Source: Bryum argenteum (taxonomy: Eukaryota > Streptophyta > Bryopsida > Bryales > Bryaceae). Taken from it: DNA of 64,000 bases. The position numbers and the translations under genes were made by a program. Shown here piece after piece: positions 32,728 to 43,789 of the stretch (position 1 is the stretch's first letter; every line of letters starts with the position of its first letter). Where the stretch lies: contig CM073321.1 of NCBI GenBank assembly GCA_037043015.1, positions 24,255,510 to 24,319,509 of the forward strand, read 5' to 3'. The notes below the pieces were generated by a model. It searched no databases and was not told the origin of the DNA. It saw only the letters and a program-made list of their open reading frames with translations.

Positions 32728-34735
32728 GATAGAGAAAATCAATGCAAACTGTGCAAGCAATACAAAATAATGCAAACAATAAAGACAATGCAAAACAATG
32801 CAAAGCAAATAAAGGATTACAAACAAATGAAATTATACAAAACAAGGACAAATTATGATTTTCAAAATCTTAGCAATGCAGTTTTTGTCAAAAATAAGAT
32901 TATTATGATAAGATTGAAAGGAGTTAAAAGAAAAAAAAAAAAAAAAAAAAAAAAGAAGAAGAAGAAGAAGAAGAACAAGAAGAAAGAGAGTTTCAGTACC
33001 GTACCTGCGAGCATTTACCTTTTCGTTCTATAACAAAGCGCAATCGATCGTGGTTGTTGCAGGTGACCGTTCGGTTTCGAGGTAATAACAAGCAGCACCA
33101 AGGGGTGTTGTTCTCACTTTTGTTTCTTCTCGCTCCTAGACTGTTGATCCTCTTCACTCTCAGGCTCTTCACAAAGTATGCCTCGTCTGGTGCACTCTGA
33201 GGCTGATGGTTTTTGTCGTTGGAATTTTCCGAGAGTCTTCAACTTGAAAGCAAATACAGATAGAAGTAGAAGGTTGGCTTGTTCAATTACAAGCTTTACC
33301 AGGGTCGGTGAGGGTTTTATGTCGGAAGCCGCTTCAATTCGCGAGTTGTTTTCGCCTGCTTCTTTCAACTCTACGTTCTTGTGGGCAAAAACTCTTGAGC
33401 GGCCACAGTTTTGGTTTCTCCTGCGATTCTCTTGTGATCTGCTCTTTAAGGTTTGTGCTGAAACCCTCCACCCACGCTAGAAGTTGAGGTTACTATTTCA
33501 CTTTTTCAGCTGCTTCTCACGTTTGTTGTATTCTCTTGCCTGCAAATCACGAGAAACAGAGAACCAACCAAACCCTAGCGTTTGAAAAAACGGCAGGAGA
33601 TTAGCGAATACTTGACTTTAAAGCTATTTACAAATCTAGTGGGCTTTGATGCAGAGACTGTGGGCAACTTGTGAGAAGGCAGACGCTTCAAGATATTTTC
33701 TCGATACTCGAATGCACGAGATACAGCGCTGTTGTGCTTTTGGGTTTTGGTCTTCACTTCGGCTGTGTTCTTCTTCTCTGGTACGGCTCCACAGAATTGT
33801 TGTATTCTTTTGCCTTGGAACAAGCAGACTTGCTGTAGATGTGTGGTCAAAGCTGCACACTTGTAATATTTGCAGCAGTAGTGTTGGAAATTGCAGATCG
33901 CTTCAACTTCATTGATTATGATTTGATGTTGGAACAACGTTGGCCGCTCCAACTCCTTGGTGCAGGAATGTGTACAGATTGTGTCGCTCCTGCTTCAATC
34001 GATTACTCCAACTTCAGATCGTTCCTCTGCTCCAATGTCAGATCGCTCCAACGCTTCAACTTCAGATCGCTCCAACGCTCCAACTTCAGATCGCTCGAAC
34101 GCTCAAATTTCAGTGAGCAGGTTCTGAATGCAACAATCTCCTAGTTTGATTGTTCTGCAATCTGCAAAATGTGTGCACATACAGGCGAATCGGCTGGTAT
34201 GCTTGTGAATGCAGATGGTTAGAAGTAAGATGGATTTTTGGCATGGAAATGCATGTGCTCAAGGTTATATCAAGATCTCTACGACGAGCAATCAAAGCAA
34301 ACGGAGTATTGAGTTTTCAAACAATCGTACACAACTGATCATGTAATGAGAGAGAGTTTAGGTGAGATCAGCTCCCTGGTTGTTTGTAACTTGCTCCTTC
34401 GACCTTGATTGTTGTGCCAAGTGGCTAATGTGGTGGAGAAACCGTGAAATGTTGTAGGCATGGTGTTACCAGACTGACGTCATCGGGTAACCACGGCGGC
34501 CAGAGCGGAAGCAACAGCGGCAACAGGGATAGCTCAGCAATTTCGGCGGAGGCACCAGCAGTTAACTGCAGATGCCTCGGCAGTCGATAAGGGCACCGTT
34601 CGGTTTCAAGGATATCCGCGGCAGCCGTAGTATAAGAGGAAGTAGAAAATAGGAGAGAGACTCGTTCTTGGGGTAGTCACCGTAGAAGCATAGTTTTGTC
34701 ATACACTAAGCACACACACTCACATATGCCACATT
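32728..34735. other. LINE 5' region and unannotated sequence, with A-rich/GAA microsatellite
   Basis: A-run and (GAA)n at 32928-32985. Beyond it are frames up to 125 codons on both strands with no recognisable product. 34005-34120 has short tandem repeats (AACTTCAGATCGCTCCAACGC). The LINE 5' end should lie near 32.8-33.0 kb but I cannot fix it. Confidence 0.4.
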
Positions 34736-34736
34736 T

Positions 34737-34785
34737 AACTAAATCTGGACTTTGAAAAGTCCAGAATTGTCAAAGTCTAGATTTA
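34737..34785. repeat. Imperfect palindrome
   Basis: ACTAAATCTGGACTTTG pairs with CAAAGTCTAGATTTAGT, one mismatch, with the loop itself containing AAAGTCCAGA. Related text (AGTCCAGAATT ... ATTTACTTAAATGTGGCATA) occurs at 60650-60700, just before the gypsy element. Confidence 0.6.
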
Positions 34786-34789
34786 GTCA

Positions 34790-35586
34790 ACAAGATAATG
34801 TACAAAACATACGCCATAAAGGTACATCGGGAAATCTATCGAAGAAATCAGAGATGGTGAAATTCTTTTGAAAGCAAGGAGCTTATTGGAAGAAGCGGTA
34901 ATGGATGTGAAATAGTACCACGTGCCCTTGTTAAAAGACATAGGAGGATCTTCCGATGTGACCAACTGTACCTGGAGAACTAAGTGAATTCCTCGAAAGT
35001 ACGAGGAAAGAATATTGATGATATATAAGGGCGAATGGATCGATTCCTTTACAAGGAAACAAGTGTAGCATACAGGCGGATCTAATAGACACAAGAAGCA
35101 TTATTGAAAAGAGCCGATACATTAAAGATAAATTATGACAGCAACAGACAAATCAATAGTAGTATGAATTGAGATGTGAAAATCTAACACATGCAGATGT
35201 AGAGGGATAGGGAGATCTTCCTGTGTCCTGGACTGGTTCACTAATGACATCAACATGCAAATTAATAACCAAATGTATCACATTACGCAAAATCAGAAAC
35301 ATGCTCGTATAGGTGGGATCGATAGATCTTTCTATCTCCTACACTCAAGAGCGCCAACAAACATTACATACAATCGGTTCCAGTAGGCACAAAAGACTTA
35401 TCCGAAGAGTACTGATTCACTGAAGACAGTTCATGACAACAACAAGTGATTCAATATCGTATGTATTAAGATGTGAAAATCTTACAAATTCAGATAGAGT
35501 AGGGATCGATAGATCTTCCTATCTCCTAGACTCAGGGTTGATAGAGGATATCGCCTGAGGATCGATAGATCGTCCTGTCTTCGAAC
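34790..35586. repeat. Downstream flank of the DUF7869-like gene with AGATCT palindromes
   Basis: No coding sequence recognised. Copies of the dispersed palindrome lie near 35206, 35311, 35490 and 35551, in forms such as GATCGATAGATCTTCCTATC. Confidence 0.6.
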
Positions 35587-38500
35587 TCAAGGATCCGCCG
35601 CGTTTGCAGCTTCAAGGTTTGTCATTGCTGCTTTTCGATCCCTTCGTGGAATTGTTCGAGTCTGAGGATTCAATGTACTTGACCAAAAAGAAAATACGAC
35701 AGAATGAGCATGAATGTGCACCGGACGTCGTTTCTCCGGAACCCACGTCGCCGACCAACAGTCCTCGTACTTCTTCTTGTGGTTCTTGAACGCATTCCTT
35801 GGCTCCCAGAATTGGATAATGAACATTCCATATTGCTCATCACCAACTACTCTATTGACTGATGATTGTGCTCTCCCTAACCAGACAGGATAAATATCAA
35901 GGTCAGATGGACGGAGAAGGACCCAAGATCCGGAAATGACGTCTCGCCATGGATTCAAGGCAACCTTCAGTCTGCTTGAACGTGGGCCGCAGTAAGGTTC
36001 AGGGTCCTCATCTTCAGGTGTGACATCTCCTCCAGTAATAAGGCTCAATGGAGCAGAAGTTGTCGCAATCCAATCGTGAATCGGCCAGAACCCTTTGACC
36101 AAGGCCGGAGGTGTGGAAGGAAGAGGTTTCTCAAGTTCTTCAAGAATTGCATTCCAGTATGCAATATATGGTGGAAAATCACGTCGAAAGCCCTCGCATT
36201 TTTCCATCCCCTTTTCCCAAAATTTTATATAACCTCGAATTCCAGAGTTAATGAAGGACTTCTTATCAATTGCTTTGGAAGCCTTCTCTCTTGCCTTCTC
36301 AATTGCCTTCTCTTGATTGCTTCTTTGAGAAGGAATCTCGTCTCCCCACACTCGCCTGAAAGGCACTGGCTTCGGAAGTCCGGAAGGTATCTTGGGATTT
36401 CCTTCGGGATCCGGCTTCCAAATCCGTATGCCAGAGCTGTTTCGGGGCAGCCAGTGAGCATCAACTACGTTCTCCTTGTAGCGCATGACGGGCCAACCGT
36501 CGTCATCTACATAGAATTTGAAGAGGTGCATATCTCCTAAACCAGTAAGTGTATTTTGGCCGTCACATAGAAAGCCTTCGACAAATGATTTGAAATCCGC
36601 AACCTCCTGAACAAACTCGGGCATAAAGCCCATCTCCTGTGATTCCATAAAGGACCTCATTAAATCCGCTACCACATAAGTATTCCGATTCTTTAGGGCC
36701 TTGGATAAGTGGCTGAAGTAAGCATCAATATCCTCATGCGTGTGGCCCACTAATAAAAATCCAACTTGGATTTCCTTGAACACCCTACGATAAGTCAACA
36801 TCGATAAGAACGCCATGAGAAACTGATTCTTATTGTCCTTTGCGGAGTTGTCCAACTGCAAATACAGATTTTTGGGAAGTGGGACGAGTGCAGTTGAGTG
36901 GTTTGGTACCACCGTAGGTAAGAGGTTCATACATCTGGACTTTCCTTTGAGCATCGCCTCAAAAAACGAGTTTGCTGGCTCGTGAGGAAAAAGTTTACCC
37001 GTAACTCGAATGGGAGGTTCTTCAAGACGACGAAGCAATCTCGCAAGGGATGAGATTGTGTAATTAGAGTCCCCTGGCCACAAGTCGGTGGAATAGTGGG
37101 CGTAGGCACCATCTCCATGTCCATGAGTCACCATACCAGTGACATTCATTGGGAGCTGACCAAGAGGTGAAGTGAATTTGGTAGAAACACGCATGCGCGG
37201 GATCGCGGTCTTGGCTGTATCCATTTCATCATGGATAATGCAAAGAATCTCCCCCTTGTTGCGTTTCGACTCCTCTCTCCAGCTATGGTACACACGCCTA
37301 CATGAAGCTTGAAGATTCAAGTGCTGACTCCGCTGTTTCACGAATGATACATACTCGGCAGAGCCCTTCACCGATTTGTTGATGAACTGTTGGAGAGTGT
37401 CGCAGACGGTGCACTTGGCAAAGGAACTCCCAACAGGCTTAACGGCAACATTGTTGAAGAACTCCTTCTTCATCCTACTTACAGTAGATTGCGAAACAAT
37501 GGGCACCTCGTACTGTAGGTTTGTCTACAAACAGAGCCAAACAACATATATCAGGAAACGTGTCATTGTGCACATTGTTTTCATGAGTAGGATAGGAAGA
37601 TCTTCCTATCTTCAAACGCACTCAAATGAGAAGCTAAACAATAACTCATGAGTAGGATAGGAAGATCTTCCTATCTTCAAACGCACTCAAATGAGAAGCC
37701 AATGAAACAATAACTCGTGAGTAGGATAGGAAGATCTTCCTATCTTCTAACGCACTCACATGAGAAGCCAAACATAACTCATGAGTAGGATAGGAAGATC
37801 TTCCTATCCTCTAACGCACTCACATGAATGCGTCAAAGACAGAACTGCGATGAACTGGGTCGACTAATACCTCTATGGCGTCAGCTTGGATCCTCTTCCA
37901 ACTATGCCCAGAAGGCAGAAACTTCAGTGTGTCCATCCGCCCTGGTACAGTCGTGCGCATCTGATGAGGCATGTGATCAGCGTTCTCACTTATGATAGCC
38001 GAAATCGTACCCATGGCTTGCACGGTTCCGAGGCGTGGACGTTTGACGCCTTTGTTCCCGTGCGTTGACGAAATGATGCCCTCCTTGTACTGGTCGATGT
38101 AGGTGTGGAACGTTGACTTTGGAATACCATGGATCTGATACCATGCAGTTGAGCACACATCTCGTCCAAGCAGAGTCACAAACTTTCGTTTCCTATTATT
38201 TCCCAAGTAACGCAATTGCCTACCGACGGCTCTACCATAATCCCGTCGATCGTCAAAATCTTTCAGCCAGAACTTCTGCCGAATGAGGAGGGTATCTTGG
38301 GGCCGGAATAATCTCACGCATTCGTCAGGACAACATGACAATGAATTGACCGCATGAATTGCTTCGGAGAGAGTCTTCTTTGCATAAGAGGTGAGTTTCT
38401 CCTCGATTCGCGGTTTGCGACGAACAAAGCGGTATGATGCTTTCGGACGACCACCAAGGTGGGCGTCAGGGTCCACAGGAGGAGGAAGTCGGATGAAGTG

Positions 38501-39133
38501 GTCCATAGTCTCGCTAAGACCAAGCCCTCCATCAAATCTACAATCGAGAATGGGCCACCTCTGATGGCCCATGATGTCGTTATGGTCTCCAATGAATACG
38601 TCAAAGACAGTGACGCCAATGTTCCCCTCTCCCAATGTACTGTCCTGGAAAGGTTCAGAAGGCAGGGCGCAATTGATGCGACCAGATGCAATCGGAAGTC
38701 CTTCGCTATTGTAGTGTATCACCACCATCCCCACCCATTCGTCCTGCGGAACGAACGAACGAGAGTCAGCAGATTCGGAACTGTCATCAAGTTCCGGGTC
38801 CACCGATACTGGCTCATGAGGAAGGACAACGCATGCTGACACCCATAGAACAGTTCTATCGATTGAATCAGCCAATAAAGTGACACCCTCCTGAATCGGA
38901 TGAATCAGGAGACATCGAGCCGCAGGACAAATTTCTACAGGTCGGAGAAGAGTCATCTCTGGCATGTGAACGTTGATGTCAACGCCCAGCCAACGACCTA
39001 AGGGGACTGCTTCAATAACAGTCGCTCGTCCCACAACCCCATGGCCGGCATAGCAAAGCAAAACAGCCATTCCGGGCGCCAGTTCCGCTCGGCGGTCTTG
39101 CATGCCATTGTCACGGGCAGGTGAAGAAAACAT
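35587..39133 (-). CDS. DUF7869-type protein, probably transposase-derived, two exons
   Basis: Exon 1 runs from ATG 39133 to 37871 (donor GAG|GTATTA), exon 2 from about 37524 or 37512 to the TGA at 35587; both joins are in phase 0. Exon 1 ends with the family's N-terminal pattern: CCPDECVRLF, then FVTLLGRDVCSTAWYQIHGI and HGNKGVKRPRLGT. Exon 2 begins FAKCTVCDTL and carries three acidic blocks: ILCIIHDEMDTAK, LYLQLDNSAKDNKN and VGHTHEDIDAYFSHL. In DUF7869 proteins these blocks look like an RNase H/DDE-type core, as in transposases. The first 150 residues (PGMAVLLCYAGHGVVGRATV) faintly recall the plant Ptta/En/Spm domain. The product has about 1060 residues and no internal stop, so it may be functional. 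The intron and both flanks are full of AGATCT palindromes. Nuclear DNA transaction is my inference. Confidence 0.65.
37525..37870 (-). other. Intron with four tandem palindrome units
   Basis: Four ~68-bp units, each with ACTC(A/G)TGAGTAG then GATAGGAAGATCTTCCTATC and CAAACGCACTCA-ATGAGAAGCC. The perfect 20-bp palindromes are at about 37585, 37653, 37721 and 37788. Splice signals are GTATTA and TTTGTAG or CTACAG. Confidence 0.7.
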
Positions 39134-39163
39134 CCTATCTGGTCCGATAATCTCTCTGCGCAA

Positions 39164-39950
39164 CCATCAAAACAGTCGGTCAACAACCCGACAAGAACAC
39201 TAGCAGGCACAGAAGAGAGATCAACAGATCAACATATCCCTCAAATTCCACACTCACCCCGAGAGACAATGTCAACAATGAGAAAGATCGAAATATATTC
39301 CTATCCAATATATCCCTTAGCTCACTCAGTAGCCATAGTAAACCATAACAGGGATCGAAAGATCTTCCTATCTACAGGGTCTCCCTAGACATGACCGGAA
39401 CATGAAGCATATCAATCATCTTCAAATCCGCATAAACCCTCACTAATCGAACTTAACCATGAGAGAGATCGAAAGATCTTCCGATCCTCGGGTCTCTCAA
39501 ACACATCAAAATAGTCTAATGTCATACCTCCAGTCCACGGGGTCTCGCCAGAATCCAAGATGAACATAAGAGGTATCGAAAGATCTTCCTATCACAAGGG
39601 CCGATGCGGAATATCATCATGGGCCTAGGAACATTAATTGGATCGAAAGATCTTTCCATCCACAGCGTCCCACTCTTACCAAATATTTAGGAGCGATCTG
39701 ACTATCAAATAATTGTAGAAGATCGAAAGATCTTCCTATCCTCAAGGTCCCCCGCTCCTAGAAGTTGCCATTGAGGAGATCAATAGATCTTTCGATCCTC
39801 AAGGACAATGAGAGGGTACGGTGGTTATTTTCAAACCACGATTAAGTGTGTTCTAACGGAATGGAAAACAACATTGACACTAGTAAGAAACCGATAGGAC
39901 TGTGCAAAGTATGAATCCATATCACAAGCTTATTTAAATTCACAAATAAA
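39164..39950. repeat. Upstream flank of the DUF7869-like gene with palindromes
   Basis: At least seven palindrome copies (about 39283, 39353, 39466, 39574, 39641, 39721 and 39780), for example GATCGAAAGATCTTCCTATC, and one with an AATATATT core. No further exon is certain, though a splice acceptor just before 39133 is possible. Confidence 0.65.
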
Positions 39951-39952
39951 TT

Positions 39953-40285
39953 GTGAGAGGCTTGGAATTTGAGGCATACAACATAATATTTCAATTCTAC
40001 TTGTGTACTGTGAGAGGCTTGGAATTCGAGGCATACAACATAATATTTCAATTCTACTTGTGTACTATGAGAGGCTTGGAATTCGAGGCATACAACAATT
40101 CAATTCTACTCGAATATTGTGAGAGGCTTGGAATTCGAGTCATACAACATAATATTTCAATTCTACTCGTGTATTGTGAGAGGCTTGGAATTTGAGGCAT
40201 ACAACAAATCAATTCTACTCGTGTACTTTGACAGCCTTGGAATTCGAGGCATACAACAATTCAGTTCTACTTGTATATAGAAAGA
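39953..40285. repeat. Tandem repeat, 45-60-bp unit, about six copies
   Basis: Each unit holds GTGAGAGGCTTGGAATTCGA and GGCATACAACA, then either ATAATATTTCAATTCTACT or a shorter AATTCAATTCTACT. The open frames across it are repeat-derived. Confidence 0.8.
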
Positions 40286-41700
40286 AAAAGTACGTAGATG
40301 ATAGACGCTGAAGTTCAGGAGACAGCATCAACCTTATTACATCGGATGTACCGCATCATGGGCATTTCCTAATGTTTCAGATAACAAGTACACTGCAGAA
40401 GAAAAAGTGACAGAGGAAGGCGACGGTACCGTTGTTTGAGGTGAAACCGAGCAGAGATAGATCACGATCGCGCTCCGCACGCTAGAAGTTATGAACACGG
40501 TCCAACTCCAGGCACGAACATCCACGACCAAGCTTGCGCTTAAGGCGCCAGCATCCACTAACGCTTCAGTGCTCACACTCCAACACCACACTCGATAAAA
40601 CGCATGCTCAAGATCTGCTGCCTTAAACACGAACACCCAGACCACGTCCCTCATGTTCTCCCTCTCTTGTTCGCTCTAACGTTCTGTAACTAAAGTGACC
40701 TAATTGCGCCTTACTAAAACAATGCCGAAAACATGCAAGGCTGAAAAATAAAACTTGAAGTTGCTTCAAGTCGGAGATGGAGAGTCTGCTTTCAAACTTA
40801 AGCGGGAAATTTTACGTTGAATCATTGGCGGGATGGAATGCTTAACTATTTTGGCGGGGGTTGGCGAGGGAGAATCGCATGTAGTTGTAATGATTGCTAG
40901 ATGAAATGGATTTACTGTAACGGTTTCTTGACGAGTGAGTGGTCGGACTTTAATAATGAAGATCCTACGGTACATGTGCATCAGCAGTTGCCATGTGCAT
41001 CCGACGGTACACCAGAAGTTCTCATTGAGATTCGACGGTTCATAACATTTTTTATTATTGGATGTTAATCGAGGGTTCTGGATTGAGGGATTCGAGCGTT
41101 TGAAGTTCAGGGTTTAGGTTTTTGGTCATAGGTTTTCGGTCTTTTGGGATTTTAGGGTCCACGGTTTAGGGCTCACAATGCATTCATTATGATTCAGGTT
41201 ATCCTAAACCATTAACCCCTTATTAAAAAAATCTTTCTCTATACAAAAACTATCTTTCCTCAAAATTGGAATAACAAGATTTGAATAACTTTCCCTAATA
41301 CCTTGTTAACTTTCAGAAGATACTAGATTACTCACTTCAGAAAATTAAGATAAAAATTCTTAATAAGAAATACTAAAATTGCTTCATAGTGAAGTACTAA
41401 ATAGAAATAATTAGAATAAAAACTTACCAAAAAAAAACAGAATAAAAATTAGAATAAAAACTTACCCACAAAAAATAGAATAGATAATTAGAATAAAAAA
41501 CTAGAATGAAAATAAATTACAATAAAAAATAGAATGAAAAACTTAAAAGAAATCTTGCTTCTTAAATATAAAGAATAAATATATTAAAGAATAAATTACA
41601 ATGCATAATTGATGAAATGTAATATATGTAAATAATAACAATTATAATAATGTTTACAATTTTTTACTTTGATCTCCATCATCACTAAATAATAGGAAAT
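40286..41700. other. No gene recognised
   Basis: Contains a 105-codon minus-strand frame (40654-40337) with no recognised similarity, degenerate TTTAGGG-like words near 41105-41170, and an AT-rich stretch (41230-41690) with repeated AGAATAAAAA words. Confidence 0.35.
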
Positions 41701-41714
41701 TTGCAAAGTCTATC

Positions 41715-43287
41715 TTATTCCCATGTTATTGGTGTCCCATCTATTACTTGATTTTCAATCCGGGTACAAATTGCACTTTTATTTACAAGTGCAGTACCTA
41801 ACTTGAAGCTATTTCCTGAAATAGAATTTGAGTCGAATCCTAATGTGCCATGACTAACGTATTTGCTTAACACAAATATTCCGGCACCGCTATTATTTTC
41901 AAATTTTAAACAATGCTGGAATATTCCAAAATCACCTCCCTTTGGATTTCCTCTTGCGAACCACGATATGAATGAGGCATCAAAGTCTGCCTTATCAACA
42001 TGAGGCTTAATGTATGCATTTTTGGAAATGTGTAGTTGTTGTACCGATGTTTTGAATCCCTCCAAGCCAATGGATACGCATGTCATTGGACGAAGTTGAT
42101 CTTCAAAAAAAGTCTTCACAGAATCTCCAAACATATTCAACTGCTTCCAAATTGCTGAAGCTATACTACCTTCAACATGTTGGAATGCTACTTGTAAACT
42201 CTCTGATACATTCTTCTGGTGGTATCTTACAATGTTTCCTTGAGAATTCATTCCTCCGTGAGCTGTATAACCATGACATACAGATTTATATTTTCCTCTT
42301 TTTGGATCTTCCTGATTATCTTTTGCTTTGTAAGGGGAGGTTTCATAATACAAGTTGACTTCGGAAACTGTTCTTTCATAATCTAGATTAGATTCCCACA
42401 TGTTGGGTATATAAATCAATAAAATATTCTTGAAAACCACATCTTCTGGAGTTTGTATTTTGTACTCTAAGAAAAAATTACCATCCAATAATAACATAGG
42501 TGATGTTATCTTAGAAATTATATTTGAGTTCTCGAACATATCATTCCAATTTTCTTTGTAATGACTATTTTCCCAAAAAGGTTGTAAATCACCTTTATTG
42601 TTTTTGTCATTTGGTACTTCTGAGTATCCTATGACAACACGCATAGATGTTTTGATATTGAACTTTTGTAAAATCAAGTGTTCAAAATATCCTCTTTCAA
42701 CAAAGGTGCATTGGAAAACAATACGTTGAGAGATTGATTTTTTTTTTTTTTTTTGATTTTGTATGTGAATCTACAAAAGTTTTCAAATCCTTAAAAAGAG
42801 CATGGAATTCTTTTAGAGACTCAATCTCGAACCCTTTTGAGATAGACATATCCAATACATATTTTGTATGTATGGAAAAGTCTACCTCTTTCTTTTCAAC
42901 ACATAGTGGGCAATGTATACAAATAGGCTTCTCTATAGCTTGTTTATCTAAACACTCTTTACATATTCTATGACAATAATTTACATAGTATTGTTGTTTT
43001 TCCAAAATGCCAAGTTCCATTCTTGCTGATTTGTTAAAAAAAATATGTTTAAAATATGGCTCATTTAAAGTTTTTTTGCAAGGTATAACATAAAACTTGT
43101 CACATCGTTTTTGCAAATGACCAACACTTTTACAACCCTTCACTTTGGAATCATAAATTAATTCTAGAACGTTGAGTGAATCAATGAACTTCACATCTAC
43201 AACTTCTTGGTATTTACGTTTCATTGTTGATGATAACATCTTGTTATTAGCCATCTTAACAACAAAAATGCAAATGCTATTGAACAT
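41715..43287 (-). pseudogene. RING-type zinc finger plus Tet/JBP-like 2OG-Fe(II) dioxygenase, frameshifted at an A-run
   Basis: The first frame (43287-42697; an ATG at 43254 is also possible) has CHRICKECLDKQ...CIHCPLC, the C-terminal half of a RING-like finger, then a Lys run coded by an A homopolymer (42738-42755). The reading continues in another frame with QRIVFQCTFVERGYFEHLIL and onward to 41715. That second part has HVDKADFDASFISW (HxD iron ligands), GGDFGIF and SKYVSHGTL (distal His), the order found in Tet/JBP-like 2OG dioxygenases. Such enzymes oxidise methylated bases, or amino acids in relatives. A homopolymer frameshift may be an assembly error, so the gene could be intact. AT-rich codon use differs from the GC-richer DUF7869 and ParB genes. 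Confidence 0.55.
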
Positions 43288-43785
43288 TAAAGCATGAAAA
43301 ACCTCCTCTCACAATTATTAAGAAAAAAAATTCATACACATCAACACCAACATTAGCAATTTCAAACTATGTCAAATACAAAAGACAAGCTCATTCTCCT
43401 ACAATGAGTCTCAAAAAATGCATACCCTACTTCCATTCAAACATCTCATATGAAGTGATTAATAACCGCTTTTTGACAACACTAAATACAAACAATAACA
43501 CTAATTATCAACAAGGATAATCCCTAAAAATCCAGGAAAACCGATTCGATTTTCTGAGATTTCGGGCAACTCATTTTAAGCATTTAAACTGATATTTTTG
43601 CCTAAGATTTTTATAGGGTGCTCCCCATATAGTAATGACTATGTGGTAGAATTTTCAAAGTCAAATTTTAATTTTATAACCTTTACCTAGAAATTATAGG
43701 TTTAAAGTCGAAATTCCAAAAAGGGCAGTCTAAGATATTTTTTTTTTAATTTTTTTTTTTGAAATATGATTATAACCAAATCACT
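43288..43785. other. AT-rich spacer, no gene seen
   Basis: Upstream of the dioxygenase gene and left border of the satellite. T-runs near 43738-43760. Phrases here (TATAGGGTGCTCCCCATATAG, GATTTCGGGCA) recur in inverted form near 50900-50980 on the other side of the satellite. Confidence 0.4.
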
Positions 43786-43789
43786 ATTC

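Noticed and set aside
1..32830. Two independent LINE copies
   Set aside because: The parts do not overlap, lie on the same strand in the right order, and join in frame across a TIR and duplication structure, so one split copy is simpler.
37585..37810. CRISPR-like array of palindromic repeats with spacers
   Set aside because: The units are intron tandem repeats in which the spacers are also repeated, no cas genes exist, and the host is a eukaryote.
40337..40654. 105-codon minus-strand frame as a gene
   Set aside because: No recognisable domain, promoter or splice context.
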